64,000 nucleotides of DNA, taken from NCBI GenBank assembly GCA_040216885.1, contig JAVJOG010000017.1, positions 186,001 to 250,000 of the forward strand, in the 5' to 3' direction. Every line of letters starts with the position of its first letter. Within the stretch, counting starts at the first letter, position 1. Positions 8,896 through 17,912 of this stretch are shown here, in pieces. Both the position numbers and the translations under genes were made by a program. Origin of the DNA: Parvibaculum sp040216885. Its GTDB lineage: Bacteria > Pseudomonadota > Alphaproteobacteria > Parvibaculales > Parvibaculaceae. The notes below the pieces were generated by a model. That model saw nothing but the letters and a program-made list of their open reading frames with translations, was not told the DNA's origin and searched no databases.

Positions 8896-10377
8896 TCACG
8901 CGCCGATCAGCGCGCGGGCACGCTTTTCGCGCCGGCGCTGCACCGAGGAGGCGATGTTCATCGATTCGCGGTACTTGGCGACGGTGCGCCGGGCGATGTC
9001 GACGCCCTCGCCCCGCAACAGGCCGACCAGCGCGTCGTCGGACAGGATCTTCTCGGGCGGCTCGGCGTCGATCAGGGCCCGGATGCGCTGGCGCACGCTT
9101 TCGGCCGAATGATCGCCGCCCTCCCCTTCGGTGCCGCCGATCGCGCCGGTGAAGAAGAAGCGCAGTTCGAAGATGCCGCGCGGCGTCAGCATGTACTTGT
9201 TGGCGACCACGCGGCTGACCGTCGATTCGTGCATGGCGATCTCCTCGGCGACCGCCTTCATCGTCAGGGGCCTGAGCCCGCTGACGCCGGAGACGAGAAA
9301 ACCGTCCTGCCGGCGGACGATCTCCGCGGCGACCTTCAGGATGGTGTTGGCGCGCTGGTCGAGACTGCGCTCGAGCCAGTGCGCGTCCTGAAGGCACTGG
9401 GTCATGAACGACTTCTCCTCGCCGTTCAGCGCGCCGGCGGTGACGGTGGCGTAATAGTCGCGGTCGACCAGCACGCGCGGCAGGGCATCGCGGTTGAGTT
9501 CGACCTGCCATGCGCCGTCGGCGCCGGCGCGGACCTCGACATCGTGGACGACCGCCTGCACCGGCGCGGTGTCGTAGGCCAGGCCCGGCCGTGGATCGAG
9601 CGTCCTGATCTCGGCCAGCATGTCGACGAGATCGGCCTGATCGACGCCGCACAGGCGGCTGAGCGCGCGGAAGTCGCGGCGGGCGAGAAGATCGAGATTG
9701 TCGAGCAGCATGCGCATGGCCGGGTCGAGCCGGTCGCGGCGCGCGCATTGAAGCGCCAGGCACTCGGCCAGATCGCGGGCGAAGATGCCGGCCGGCTCGA
9801 AACCCTGCAGCGCGGAAAGCACGTCCGAAACGCTTTCAGCCGACGTGCCGAGCCGGTCGGCCAGCGCATCGAGGTCGGCCTCGAGATAGCCGCGCTCGTC
9901 GAGCCGGTCGGCCAGTTCGGCGGCGATGGCGGCCTTTGCCGGCTCGCGAAAGGCGAGCGCCGCCTGCGCCATCACGTGATCGCGAAGGGTCGGCTTGCCG
10001 GCGGCGAAGTCCTCGATCGGCCAGTCGCCGTCGGGGACGCCCATCGAGGGCAGGCCGGGCACCGGCGCTCCGCGCGCGCGCTGGCCGTCCGGTTCGCTGC
10101 GGCCCGGGTCGTCGGGAAAGACGTTCTCGAGCGAGGCGTCGAGCCGGTCGGCCATGCCGGCGGCGCTCTGCGGCAGCCCCTGCGCCTCGCCGCCGCCCTC
10201 CTGCGGCTCGGCCGTTTCCTGGGGTCGTTCGAGCAGCGGATTGCGCTCGATCTGGTCTTCGATGAACTGTTCCAGTTCGGCATGGGTGAACTGCAGCAGC
10301 CGGATCGACTGCAGCAACTGCGGCGTCATCGTCATCGACTGCGCCTGGCGCAGATTGAGGCGGGCCGTCAGCGCCAT
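8896..10377 (-). CDS. rpoN: RNA polymerase sigma-54 factor
   Basis: A 493-residue sigma-54. The Gln/Leu-rich activator-interacting region (RQAQSMTMTPQLLQSIRLLQ and following, residues 10-45) is followed by an acidic stretch, the core-binding region, a helix-turn-helix near LTMKAVAEEIAMHESTVSRV and the RpoN box ARRTVAKYRE close to the end. These read the -12 and -24 promoter elements. It directs transcription of nitrogen and other enhancer-dependent genes. It lies downstream of lptB with about 105 bases between, and upstream of hpf and ptsN, the conserved order in this class. Confidence 0.96.
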   Translation of the reverse strand: MALTARLNLRQAQSMTMTPQLLQSIRLLQFTHAELEQFIEDQIERNPLLERPQETAEPQEGGGEAQGLPQSAAGMADRLDASLENVFPDDPGRSEPDGQRARGAPVPGLPSMGVPDGDWPIEDFAAGKPTLRDHVMAQAALAFREPAKAAIAAELADRLDERGYLEADLDALADRLGTSAESVSDVLSALQGFEPAGIFARDLAECLALQCARRDRLDPAMRMLLDNLDLLARRDFRALSRLCGVDQADLVDMLAEIRTLDPRPGLAYDTAPVQAVVHDVEVRAGADGAWQVELNRDALPRVLVDRDYYATVTAGALNGEEKSFMTQCLQDAHWLERSLDQRANTILKVAAEIVRRQDGFLVSGVSGLRPLTMKAVAEEIAMHESTVSRVVANKYMLTPRGIFELRFFFTGAIGGTEGEGGDHSAESVRQRIRALIDAEPPEKILSDDALVGLLRGEGVDIARRTVAKYRESMNIASSVQRRREKRARALIGA

Positions 10378-10481
10378 GAAAATGCCATCCTACGCGTCAC
10401 TCGCATGGGCCGATCTGGCCCAACTCTTGCATGGCGCATTAAAGCGGGTTCGCGCGGCGAAGGCCAGCCCGTTCGGTCCGA

Positions 10482-11276
10482 TCAAAGGCTGAACTGGTCG
10501 CCAAGGTAAAGACGGCGCACGTCCGGGTTGGCGATGATCTCCTCGGGCCTGCCGTGTGTGAGCACGGCGCCGGCGTGGATGATGTAGGCCCGGTCGATCA
10601 GGCCAAGCGTCTCGCGGACGTTGTGGTCGGTGATCAGGACGCCGATGCCGCGCCTCGTCAGGTGCCGCACGAGGCCCTGGATGTCGGAGACGGCGATCGG
10701 GTCGACGCCGGCGAACGGCTCGTCCAGCAGCATGAAGGCCGGATCGGAGGCCAGCGCCCGGGCGATCTCGCAGCGCCGGCGTTCGCCGCCAGAAAGGGAG
10801 ATCGACGGCGACTTGCGCAGATGGGCGATGGAGAATTCGTCGAGCAGCGCGTCGAGCTTGCGGGCCCGCGCGGCGGTGTCGGGTTCGACGACCTCGAGGA
10901 TCGCCATGATGTTCTGTTCGACCGACAGGCCCCGGAAGATCGACGCTTCCTGCGGCAGGTAGCCGATGCCGAGGCGCGCGCGCTGGTACATCGGCATGGC
11001 AGTGACGTCGTGCCCGTCGATCAGGATCTGGCCGGCATCGACCGGAACGAGGCCGGTGACCATATAGAAGCAGGTCGTCTTGCCCGCCCCGTTCGGGCCG
11101 AGAAGGCCGACCGCCTCGCCGGCGCGCACCGCCATCGACGCGCCGTCGACCACCTTGCGGCCGCGATAGCTCTTGGTCAGGCCGCGCGCGACCAGCGTTC
11201 CGGTCATCGATGCGCTGCCGGCGGCGGGCGCGGCTGCCAGTTGCGCGGGCACGGTGTCACCGGCGCGCCTGAACAT
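10482..11276 (-). CDS. lptB: LPS export ABC transporter ATP-binding protein
   Basis: The ATPase of the LptB2FGC machine that pulls lipopolysaccharide from the inner membrane. Walker A is GLLGPNGAGKTT, the signature is LSGGERRR, and Walker B is FMLLDEPFAGVD. The last feature, with YLPQEASIFRGLSV, is typical of LptB. The frame is open to a TTG at 11315 that would overlap the lptA stop. The ATG at 11276 is preferred because a GGAG lies about 11 bases ahead, which leaves an extra N-terminal segment of about 23 residues before TGTLVARGL, as in other rhizobial LptBs. ATG 11207 is a third possible start. Rhizobial gene order lptC-lptA-lptB-rpoN supports the name. Confidence 0.93.
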   Translation of the reverse strand: MFRRAGDTVPAQLAAAPAAGSASMTGTLVARGLTKSYRGRKVVDGASMAVRAGEAVGLLGPNGAGKTTCFYMVTGLVPVDAGQILIDGHDVTAMPMYQRARLGIGYLPQEASIFRGLSVEQNIMAILEVVEPDTAARARKLDALLDEFSIAHLRKSPSISLSGGERRRCEIARALASDPAFMLLDEPFAGVDPIAVSDIQGLVRHLTRRGIGVLITDHNVRETLGLIDRAYIIHAGAVLTHGRPEEIIANPDVRRLYLGDQFSL

Positions 11277-11311
11277 CGACCACAAGCTCCGCCCCTTCAC
11301 CGCGCCGGCCG

Positions 11312-11881
11312 TCAACGGTTCTGCGGCTGGATGAGGATTGTCGGGCGCGAGGCGGCGTCGGCGCAGCCCTCGAGCCGCGACCGGTTGGCGCGCATGTCCA
11401 CCGTCAGCCGGCAGCCGGTGGCGACGTTGCCGTCCTCGGACAGCGTCACCCGCTTGCCGGTCAGGGTCAGCACTTCGGTGCCCATGTCGTAGGTGCCGGC
11501 CTCGCCGGTGGCGACGCGATTGCCGGCCTGGATGTTGACCCCGCCGCTCGCCTCGAGCCGGTCGATCTGCGAGGCGCCGGCGGCCGTCGTCGCCGCGCCG
11601 CTTCCGTCGCGGACATAGTGGATGACGAGCCGGCCGGTGCGCAGCACCGTCTCGCCCTGGACGACGCGGACATTGCCCTCGAAGATCGCAAGTCCCTGAT
11701 CCTCCAAAACTTCGAGCCTGTCGCCGTCGACCTGCACCGGACCCTCGCCCGACAGGTTGAAGTCGCCGCCGGCGAGCTGGGCGGCGGCCGGGAGCGCGAG
11801 CGCCCAGACGAGCATGGCCGCCAGGATCGGCACGATGATGCCGGCGCCGGCGCGCGGCGGTGATATGTGCATGTGTTTCAT
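11312..11881 (-). CDS. lptA: LPS transport periplasmic protein LptA (OstA-like)
   Basis: A 189-residue exported protein. A hydrophobic signal (IIVPILAAMLVWALALPAAA, about residues 14-33) is followed by an OstA-like beta-jellyroll with the family strands VQVDGDRLEVLEDQGLAIFEG, seen from about residue 48 on. LptA forms the periplasmic bridge along which LPS moves from LptC to LptD. Its start overlaps the lptC stop by four bases (11878-11881), so the two are translationally coupled. Confidence 0.9.
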   Translation of the reverse strand: MKHMHISPPRAGAGIIVPILAAMLVWALALPAAAQLAGGDFNLSGEGPVQVDGDRLEVLEDQGLAIFEGNVRVVQGETVLRTGRLVIHYVRDGSGAATTAAGASQIDRLEASGGVNIQAGNRVATGEAGTYDMGTEVLTLTGKRVTLSEDGNVATGCRLTVDMRANRSRLEGCADAASRPTILIQPQNR

Positions 11882-12546
11882 TCCGTTTCGGCCCGCGCGG
11901 TGATGGCCGAGGGCTCTATCACCACGCTGACATTGTTTTCAAACACCAGCCGCTTGCCCGCATCCTCGACCGACAGGCTGTCGGCGACGATCTGCGTGCC
12001 GGGCTGGCTGACGCGCACCGGCTGGCGGGTGACGAAACTGCCGGCGCCGACGTCGATCTCGGCCTTTGAAAACTGGGCGCGCAGGCCGGCGGTCGTTTCG
12101 AGCACCGCGTCGGCGTCCAGCGTCAGCCGGTTGGTATCGGGGTCGAACGTGCCGCTCTCGGCGGTCAGGAACGCGGTCGAGCCGTCCTCGAGCTCCATGT
12201 CGGCGCTGATCCTGCGCAGGCTCAGCGTGTCGCCGCCGATCGCCTGGCTGGCCGACTGCGCCGACACGCGAAAGGCGCGCTCGTCGGGCGTGAAGCCTTC
12301 GAGCCGCGGATCGCCGATCACCAGCCTTCCGTCGACGATCGCCCGCGAGGCAAGCTCGATGTCGACGCCGGGCAGCAGAAGCCGCGAGGCGACCATGACC
12401 GCGACCACAGCGCCGGTCACCGCAAGCGCCATCGCGGGCACCAGCCAGCGCAGCACGCGCACGCGGGCCGAATGCCGGGCGGCGCTGGCGAACCGGCGGC
12501 TTCTGTCGGCGCGCGACCGGCCGTCATGTCGCGGTGCTGGCTGCAT
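11878..12546 (-). CDS. lptC: LPS export system protein LptC
   Basis: A 222-residue single-span inner-membrane protein: basic N-terminus, one hydrophobic helix at about residues 30-50 (VLRWLVPAMALAVTGAVVAV), then a periplasmic LptC fold. It hands LPS from the LptBFG pump to LptA. The ATG at 12546 was chosen because it gives the normal length; the frame runs open far upstream only because it lies antisense to sppA. It heads the lptCAB-rpoN run and is divergent from sppA across a 226-base spacer that must hold both promoters; I saw no clear promoter elements there. Confidence 0.88.
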   Translation of the reverse strand: MQPAPRHDGRSRADRSRRFASAARHSARVRVLRWLVPAMALAVTGAVVAVMVASRLLLPGVDIELASRAIVDGRLVIGDPRLEGFTPDERAFRVSAQSASQAIGGDTLSLRRISADMELEDGSTAFLTAESGTFDPDTNRLTLDADAVLETTAGLRAQFSKAEIDVGAGSFVTRQPVRVSQPGTQIVADSLSVEDAGKRLVFENNVSVVIEPSAITARAETE

Positions 12547-12772
12547 CTTCGGTTCCTGGCCCCTTGTCGCCCTGTCTTGTCGCCCTGTCGCGCCGTTCCC
12601 TGCCCCGCCGCCCGGCGCGGTCCGTCGCCGTACGGGACCGACGCGCCCGATCCTGCCCGAGGTGACTTTCGGCAGGCTGGATTCCCGTGCGGCTGCGCAT
12701 AATTTCCCATTGTGGTCGTTTTTGGATGTGCTACTCGGTGCCCGCCGGAGCACGAACGGAGATGAAAAGCTC

Positions 12773-13762
12773 ATGGAACCGTTGCGCGCGGACGACATCA
12801 TAGACCGGCAGCGCCTGCGCCGGAAGGTCACGTTCTGGCGCATCGTCAGCGCCGCGATCATCCTCGTGCTGCTGATCGGCGTCGCCGCCCGGTTCAGCGG
12901 CGACCGGTTCGGCGAGCAGACCCGCCCGCACGTGGCCCGCATCGACATCGCCGGCACCATTACCGGCGACGAGCGCACCCTCGACCTGATCGAACTGGTC
13001 CGGCAGAGCGAGCGCGTCGAGGCGGTGATCGTGCGGATCGATTCGCCGGGCGGCACAACGGCGGGAAGCGAGGCCGTCCACGTCGCCTTGCGCAAGCTGG
13101 CCGAGGACAAGCCGCTGGTGGCGCAGGTGGAAACGCTGGCCGCCTCGGGCGGCTACATGGCCGCGATTGCCGCCGACCACATCGTCGCGCGCCATTCCTC
13201 GATCGTCGGTTCGATCGGCGTGATCGTGCAATATCCGAACTTCACGGGTCTGCTCGAGGACTGGGGCATCGACGTGCGGGCGATCAAGTCCTCGCCGCTG
13301 AAGGCCGAGCCGTCCTTTTTCGGCGAACCGCCCGAAGGCGCCGAGGAAATGCTGCGCGAACTGGTGCTCGACAGTTTCCAGTGGTTCAAGGATCTGGTCG
13401 CCGACCGGCGCGGGTTCGATGCCGAAACGATCGACCGGCTGGCCGACGGTTCGGTCTATTCGGGCCGGATCAGCCTCGACAACGGGCTCGTCGACGCGCT
13501 CGGCGGCGAGGAGACCGCGCGCGCTTGGCTGACCGAACAGGGCGTCGACGAGGATCTCGAGACGATCCAGTGGGAACGGCGCGAGGAGAATATCGGCTGG
13601 CTGTCGCTGGCGGCGGTGGCGCGGCACCTCGCGTCCGGGCTCGGCCTGTCCGGTCCCGGCCCGGTCGTCGCAAACGCGCTCGAACAAAGGCTTTTCCTTG
13701 ACGGTCTGATCTCGCTTTGGCACGCTGACGGCCTGTTCCCGCCGGGCGTCAGTGACCGGTGA
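12773..13762 (+). CDS. sppA: Signal peptide peptidase SppA, short form
   Basis: A 329-residue membrane-anchored serine protease of family S49. One transmembrane helix (about residues 24-40) precedes the protease domain. The likely nucleophile is Ser125 in TLAASGGYMAA and the general base Lys177 in KSSPLKAEP. The 52-residue gap between them equals that of the Bacillus enzyme. It cleaves left-over signal peptides in the membrane. The ATG at 12773 was chosen because the upstream frame is antisense to lptC. It is followed after 22 bases by ihfB, as is usual in rhizobia. Confidence 0.92.
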   Translation: MEPLRADDIIDRQRLRRKVTFWRIVSAAIILVLLIGVAARFSGDRFGEQTRPHVARIDIAGTITGDERTLDLIELVRQSERVEAVIVRIDSPGGTTAGSEAVHVALRKLAEDKPLVAQVETLAASGGYMAAIAADHIVARHSSIVGSIGVIVQYPNFTGLLEDWGIDVRAIKSSPLKAEPSFFGEPPEGAEEMLRELVLDSFQWFKDLVADRRGFDAETIDRLADGSVYSGRISLDNGLVDALGGEETARAWLTEQGVDEDLETIQWERREENIGWLSLAAVARHLASGLGLSGPGPVVANALEQRLFLDGLISLWHADGLFPPGVSDR

Positions 13763-13784
13763 CCGCAAGCCTGCGAGCGCTCCC

Positions 13785-14069
13785 ATGATCAAGTCCGAAC
13801 TCGTGCAGATCATCGCCAACCGCAATCCGCACCTTTACCAGCGCGATGTCGAGAACATCGTCAACGCGGTGCTCGACGAGATCAGCGGAACGCTGGCCGA
13901 GGGCAACCGCGTCGAACTGCGCGGCTTCGGCGCGTTCTCGGTCAAGAACCGCCCGGCCCGCGAGGGCCGCAATCCGCGCACCGGCGAAAAGGTGATGGTC
14001 GAGGAGAAGTGGGTCCCCTTCTTCAAGACCGGCAAGGAATTGCGGAACCGGCTGAACGGCATTAAGTAG
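13785..14069 (+). CDS. ihfB: Integration host factor beta subunit
   Basis: A 94-residue HU/IHF family protein. It starts MIKSELVQIIANRNPHL and carries the DNA-binding arm block GRNPRTGEKVMVEEKWVPFF, which is typical of IhfB. With IhfA it bends DNA sharply at promoters and recombination sites and assists sigma-54 activators. The ATG at 13785 aligns with family members; the open frame has 11 further upstream codons. It lies between sppA and the lapA-domain gene in the same direction. Confidence 0.95.
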   Translation: MIKSELVQIIANRNPHLYQRDVENIVNAVLDEISGTLAEGNRVELRGFGAFSVKNRPAREGRNPRTGEKVMVEEKWVPFFKTGKELRNRLNGIK

Positions 14070-14100
14070 GTCGGACCCGGAGCGAACCGCCGAGCCGCCC

Positions 14101-14448
14101 ATGCTGCGCCGCATATTCAACGTCCTGATCCTTATCCCGCTGGCGATCGTGCTGATCGCCCTGACGGTCGCCAACCGCACCATGGTGCCGCTCTCGATCG
14201 ACGTGTTCAATCCGGGCAACCCGGCGCTGACCTACGAGGCGCCCCTGTTCGTGTGGCTGTTCGGCGCGCTGGCGCTGGGCGTCGTCTGCGGCGGCGTCGG
14301 CACCTGGCTGACCCAGGGCAAGCACCGCAAGCAGGAGCGCACGTTCAAGAAGGAAGCGCAGAAGCTGCGCTACGAGGTCGAGGAGACCAAGCGCAAGACC
14401 GGGCAGGACAAGGGCACGACAGGCCAATCGCTCGTCCTGCAGCGCTGA
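14101..14448 (+). CDS. LapA-domain (DUF1049) membrane protein
   Basis: A 115-residue inner-membrane protein with two hydrophobic helices (about residues 5-22 and 42-62) and a charged, probably coiled C-terminal tail rich in Lys and Glu (HRKQERTFKKEAQKLRYEVE). This is the LapA-domain layout; in E. coli LapA with LapB tunes LPS synthesis. Its position near lptCAB and sppA fits an envelope role, but the exact function in this class is unknown. Its stop shares one base with the next start (TGATG at 14446-14450). Confidence 0.8.
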   Translation: MLRRIFNVLILIPLAIVLIALTVANRTMVPLSIDVFNPGNPALTYEAPLFVWLFGALALGVVCGGVGTWLTQGKHRKQERTFKKEAQKLRYEVEETKRKTGQDKGTTGQSLVLQR

Positions 14449-15392
14449 TGAGGATCATCTCCGCTGACGATGTCGATGCGGCGCTCGACTTCCCTGCGCT
14501 GACCGACGCGCTCGCCGAGGCGTTCCGGGGCGGGGTCCATGCGCCGCCGCGCCATCACCACACCATCGCCAACAACGAGGCCGACGACCAGACGCTGCTG
14601 CTGATGCCGGCCTGGAACGACCGGCACATGGCGGTCAAGCTGGTCGCCGTGACGCCCGACAACGGCACCCGCGGCCTGCCGGCGGTGATGGCTTCGGTGA
14701 TCCTGATGGACAAGACGACCGGCGAACAGGTGGCGCTGATCGACGGCGCCCGGCTGACGCTGTGGCGCACGGCGGCCGCTTCGGCGCTTGCCGCGCGCTA
14801 TCTGGCGCCGGCCGAACCCGACACGCTGCTGATCGTCGGCGCGGGCGCGCTGGCGCCGTTTCTTGCGCGCGCCCATCTGAGCGTCCGCCCCTATCAGCAC
14901 GTTCTGGTCTGGAACCGGTCGCAGCAGGGCGCCGACCGGCTGGCGGCGGCACTGCGCGATGAAGGTTACAAGGCCGAGGCGGCCGCCACCGGCAGTCTCG
15001 ACGCGGTCGTCGGCGCGGCCGACGTGATCAGTTCCGCGACGCTGTCGACCGAGCCGCTGATCAGGGGCGAGAAGCTGCGGCCGGGCACCCATGTCGATCT
15101 GGTCGGCGCGTTCACGCCACACATGCGCGAGAGCGACGACGCCTGCGTGACGCGTGCGACGCTGTTCGTCGACACCTATGCCGGGGCGCTGCACGAGGGC
15201 GGCGATCTGGTCCAGCCGATCAATGCCGGGCTGATCGAGCGCGGCCATGTGCGCGCCGAACTGATGGAACTGACGAGCGGCGACCACCCGGGGCGGACAT
15301 CGGACGACGAGATCACGCTGTTCAAGTCGACCGGCGCCTCGCTCGAGGATCTGGCGGCCGCGTCGCTGATCGCCGAACGGTGCGGGCTCTGA
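14448..15392 (+). CDS. Ornithine cyclodeaminase / mu-crystallin family protein
   Basis: A 314-residue NAD(P)-binding protein of the ornithine cyclodeaminase family. It has the N-terminal substrate region with MAVKLVAVTPDNGTRGLPAV, then a Rossmann fold with TLLIVGAGALAPFLARAHL. Members deaminate ornithine to proline or act as imine or pyrroline-carboxylate reductases, so the substrate is open. The ATG at 14448 overlaps the previous stop, suggesting coupled translation. Tight coupling to a membrane-protein gene does not explain the role. Confidence 0.82.
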   Translation: MRIISADDVDAALDFPALTDALAEAFRGGVHAPPRHHHTIANNEADDQTLLLMPAWNDRHMAVKLVAVTPDNGTRGLPAVMASVILMDKTTGEQVALIDGARLTLWRTAAASALAARYLAPAEPDTLLIVGAGALAPFLARAHLSVRPYQHVLVWNRSQQGADRLAAALRDEGYKAEAAATGSLDAVVGAADVISSATLSTEPLIRGEKLRPGTHVDLVGAFTPHMRESDDACVTRATLFVDTYAGALHEGGDLVQPINAGLIERGHVRAELMELTSGDHPGRTSDDEITLFKSTGASLEDLAAASLIAERCGL

Positions 15393-15438
15393 CGGCACGC
15401 CCTTCACAAGACCGCGCAAACCGGACATATCCGCCGCC

Positions 15439-16539
15439 ATGAGCAAGGACCGAGCCCCCAAGGGTCGCAGCAAGCGGCCGCAGGCGCGCCCCCGGGGCGA
15501 GGCCAAGCGCCGCGACGGGGCGACGCGCGCCGACCGGTCCGGCTTCCGGCCAAAGCCCAAGCATGCGCAAGCGGCGACCGACGTGGCGGTCGGGGCCCGT
15601 CCGCCACGCCAACGGCGTTCCGGCGCGCGGCCGGCCGAGACCGTGCCGCTGATCCTTCAGACCGAGGCCGACGCCGATTATGCGCTGCTCGACACCGGCG
15701 ACGGGCTCAAGCTCGAACGGTACGGTCCGCTGACGCTGGTGCGGCCCGAGCAACAGGCGATCTGGGGCAAGGCGCTGCCGGAGGCGCAATGGGAGACGGC
15801 GGACGCGATCTTCACCGGCGACACGGACGAGGAAGGCATGGGCCGCTGGCGCTTTGCGCGCGGCGATCGCGGCGAGACCTGGCCGATGGCCTTCGACGGC
15901 GTCGGCTATCTCGGCCGTTTCACCTCGTTCCGTCATGTCGGCGTGTTCCCCGAACAGGCGGCGCACTGGCGCGCCATGCGCGGCGCGATCGAGGCGGCCG
16001 ACCGGCCGCTGAAGGTGCTGAACCTGTTCGGCTATACCGGCGTCGCCTCGCTGGTCGCGGCGGCGGCGGGCGCCCATGTCACCCATGTCGATGCGTCCAG
16101 AAAGGCGATCGGCTGGGCGCGCGAGAACCAGACCCATGCCGGCCTCGAAGACAGGCCGATCCGCTGGATCTGCGAGGACGCGATGAAGTTCGTTGCGCGC
16201 GAGGGCCGGCGCGGCAACGATTACGACATCATCCTCGCCGATCCGCCCGCCTACGGGCGCGGGCCGGCGGGCGAGGTCTGGCAGCTTTTCGAGCACCTGC
16301 CCGACCTGCTCGAGGGCTGCCGCGCGATCCTGTCGGACCGGCCGGTGATGATGGTGCTGACCGCCTATGCGATCCGCGCGTCGATGTTCGCCGTGCACGA
16401 GGCGATGATGGAGGCGATGACGGGGTTCGGCACCGAAGGCCGGGTCGAATCGGGCGAACTGATCATCCGCGAACAGGCGGCCGGACGCGCGCTGTCGACC
16501 TCCATGTTCAGCCGCTGGACGCCGGAGCGCGCATCATGA
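15439..16539 (+). CDS. Class I SAM-dependent RNA methyltransferase (RlmI-like)
   Basis: A 366-residue methyltransferase. The first 50 or so residues are very basic (SKDRAPKGRSKRPQARPRG and on), as expected for RNA binding. The SAM-binding motif is VLNLFGYTGVASLVAAAAGA near residue 195, followed by THVDAS, and the catalytic-pocket motif is ADPPAYGRGP. This is the layout of the RlmI/RlmK branch of rRNA methyltransferases. Its stop overlaps the start of the next gene, a second RNA methyltransferase, by four bases (ATGA), so the two are co-translated. The modified base is unknown. Confidence 0.82.
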   Translation: MSKDRAPKGRSKRPQARPRGEAKRRDGATRADRSGFRPKPKHAQAATDVAVGARPPRQRRSGARPAETVPLILQTEADADYALLDTGDGLKLERYGPLTLVRPEQQAIWGKALPEAQWETADAIFTGDTDEEGMGRWRFARGDRGETWPMAFDGVGYLGRFTSFRHVGVFPEQAAHWRAMRGAIEAADRPLKVLNLFGYTGVASLVAAAAGAHVTHVDASRKAIGWARENQTHAGLEDRPIRWICEDAMKFVAREGRRGNDYDIILADPPAYGRGPAGEVWQLFEHLPDLLEGCRAILSDRPVMMVLTAYAIRASMFAVHEAMMEAMTGFGTEGRVESGELIIREQAAGRALSTSMFSRWTPERAS

Positions 16540-17387
16540 ACAGGCCCGCCGGCGCGCCGGGCCGCGTCAAGGAAATCTCGAGCGCCGCCAACCCGATCGT
16601 CAAGCAGATCCGGCTGCTCGAAAAGAAGCGGCACCGCGAGGAGACGAACAGCTTCCTCGCCGAGGGCATGAAGCTGATCATCGATGCGATCGACAATGGT
16701 TGGCGATTGAAGACGCTGATCCATGCCGCCTCGGCCAGTGACAACGAGGCGGTGACGAAGCTTGCCGCACGTGCCGTCGCGCTCGGGGCGGACGTGATCA
16801 TCGTTCCCGAACGCGTGCTCGGCCAGATCACCCGGCGCGACAATCCGCAGATGGTCGCCGGCGTCCTCGAACGGCGCTTCGCCGATCCGGCACGGATCGA
16901 GGCAGGAAACGACGATGTCTGGATCGCGCTCGACCGGGTGCGCGACCCGGGCAATCTGGGCACGATCATCCGCACCGCCGATGCGGGCGGCGCCAGCGGC
17001 GTGATCCTGGTCGGCGAGACGACCGACCCGTTCGCCGCCGAGACGGTGCGCGCCACCATGGGTTCGATCTTCGCGGTGCCCTTGGCGCGCATGGACACGG
17101 ACCGCTTCGCCGGTTTCGCCGGCCGGTGGTCCGGGCAGATCGTCGGCACGCGTCTGGAAGGGTCGGTCGACTTCCGCGTGCCGGACTATGCGCAAGGGCC
17201 GATCCTGCTCCTGATGGGCAACGAGCAGGCCGGCCTGCCCGGCGATCTCGCCGCGCTGTGCACGACGCTGGTGCGCATTCCGCAGGCAGGGCGCGCCGAT
17301 TCGCTCAATCTGGCCGTCGCCACAGCGCTGTGCCTTTACGAGGCGCGGCGGCACGCCTTTCCGATCGCAGACGGGGCCCGGTCATGA
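16536..17387 (+). CDS. TrmH/SpoU family RNA 2'-O-methyltransferase
   Basis: A 283-residue SPOUT methyltransferase. The N-terminal substrate-binding domain (KEISSAANPIVKQIRLLEKK and on) is followed by the knotted SPOUT domain with motif 1 DRVRDPGNLGTIIRTADAGG, motif 2 LLLMGNEQAGLP and motif 3 SLNLAVATAL. It methylates a ribose in rRNA or tRNA. Start and stop overlap both neighbours by four bases (16536-16539 and 17384-17387), so RNA modification and lspA are translated as one unit. The precise nucleotide cannot be read from sequence. Confidence 0.87.
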   Translation: MNRPAGAPGRVKEISSAANPIVKQIRLLEKKRHREETNSFLAEGMKLIIDAIDNGWRLKTLIHAASASDNEAVTKLAARAVALGADVIIVPERVLGQITRRDNPQMVAGVLERRFADPARIEAGNDDVWIALDRVRDPGNLGTIIRTADAGGASGVILVGETTDPFAAETVRATMGSIFAVPLARMDTDRFAGFAGRWSGQIVGTRLEGSVDFRVPDYAQGPILLLMGNEQAGLPGDLAALCTTLVRIPQAGRADSLNLAVATALCLYEARRHAFPIADGARS

Positions 17388-17860
17388 AGCGTCTGTCGAC
17401 CGCCATCGCCACGGTCGGCGCCATGGTCGCCATCGACCAGGCGATCAAGGTCGGCGTCGAGCAGGTGATGGACTATCAGGAGCGGATCGCGCTGCTGCCC
17501 TTCCTCGACCTGTTCCTGACCTACAATCCGGGCATCGCCTTTTCGATGCTGTCGGGCCTTGGCGCCGGACCGCTGATCGCGATCAGCGTGGCGGTGTCGG
17601 CCTTCGTGACCTGGCTGTGGGTTTCCAGCCCGGCCGAGCGGGTGATCGCCCATTTCGGCTTCGCGCTGATCATCGGCGGCGCGATCGGCAACCTGATCGA
17701 CCGGGTGCTGTACGGCCATGTGATCGACTATTTCCTGTTCCACACGCCGGGCTGGTCGTTCGCCATCTTCAACCTGGCCGACGCGGCGATCACCGTCGGG
17801 GCCGGCCTCGTGATCGTCGACGAACTGCTGCAGTGGCGGTCGGGCCGGAAGGCCGATTGA
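17384..17860 (+). CDS. lspA: Lipoprotein signal peptidase II
   Basis: A 158-residue four-helix inner-membrane aspartyl protease. The conserved elements are YNPGIAFSML, GGAIGNLIDRVLYG, the VIDYF aspartate and the FNLADAAI aspartate; the last two form the catalytic pair. It removes signal peptides from prolipoproteins after lipidation, for example from the L,D-transpeptidase-like lipoprotein at 35907-36533. The ATG at 17384 overlaps the preceding methyltransferase stop. Confidence 0.93.
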   Translation: MKRLSTAIATVGAMVAIDQAIKVGVEQVMDYQERIALLPFLDLFLTYNPGIAFSMLSGLGAGPLIAISVAVSAFVTWLWVSSPAERVIAHFGFALIIGGAIGNLIDRVLYGHVIDYFLFHTPGWSFAIFNLADAAITVGAGLVIVDELLQWRSGRKAD

Positions 17861-17912
17861 CGCGGGCAGACGCGCGCTGCACCTTCGGGCAGGACCAATC
17901 GGGGAGATGATG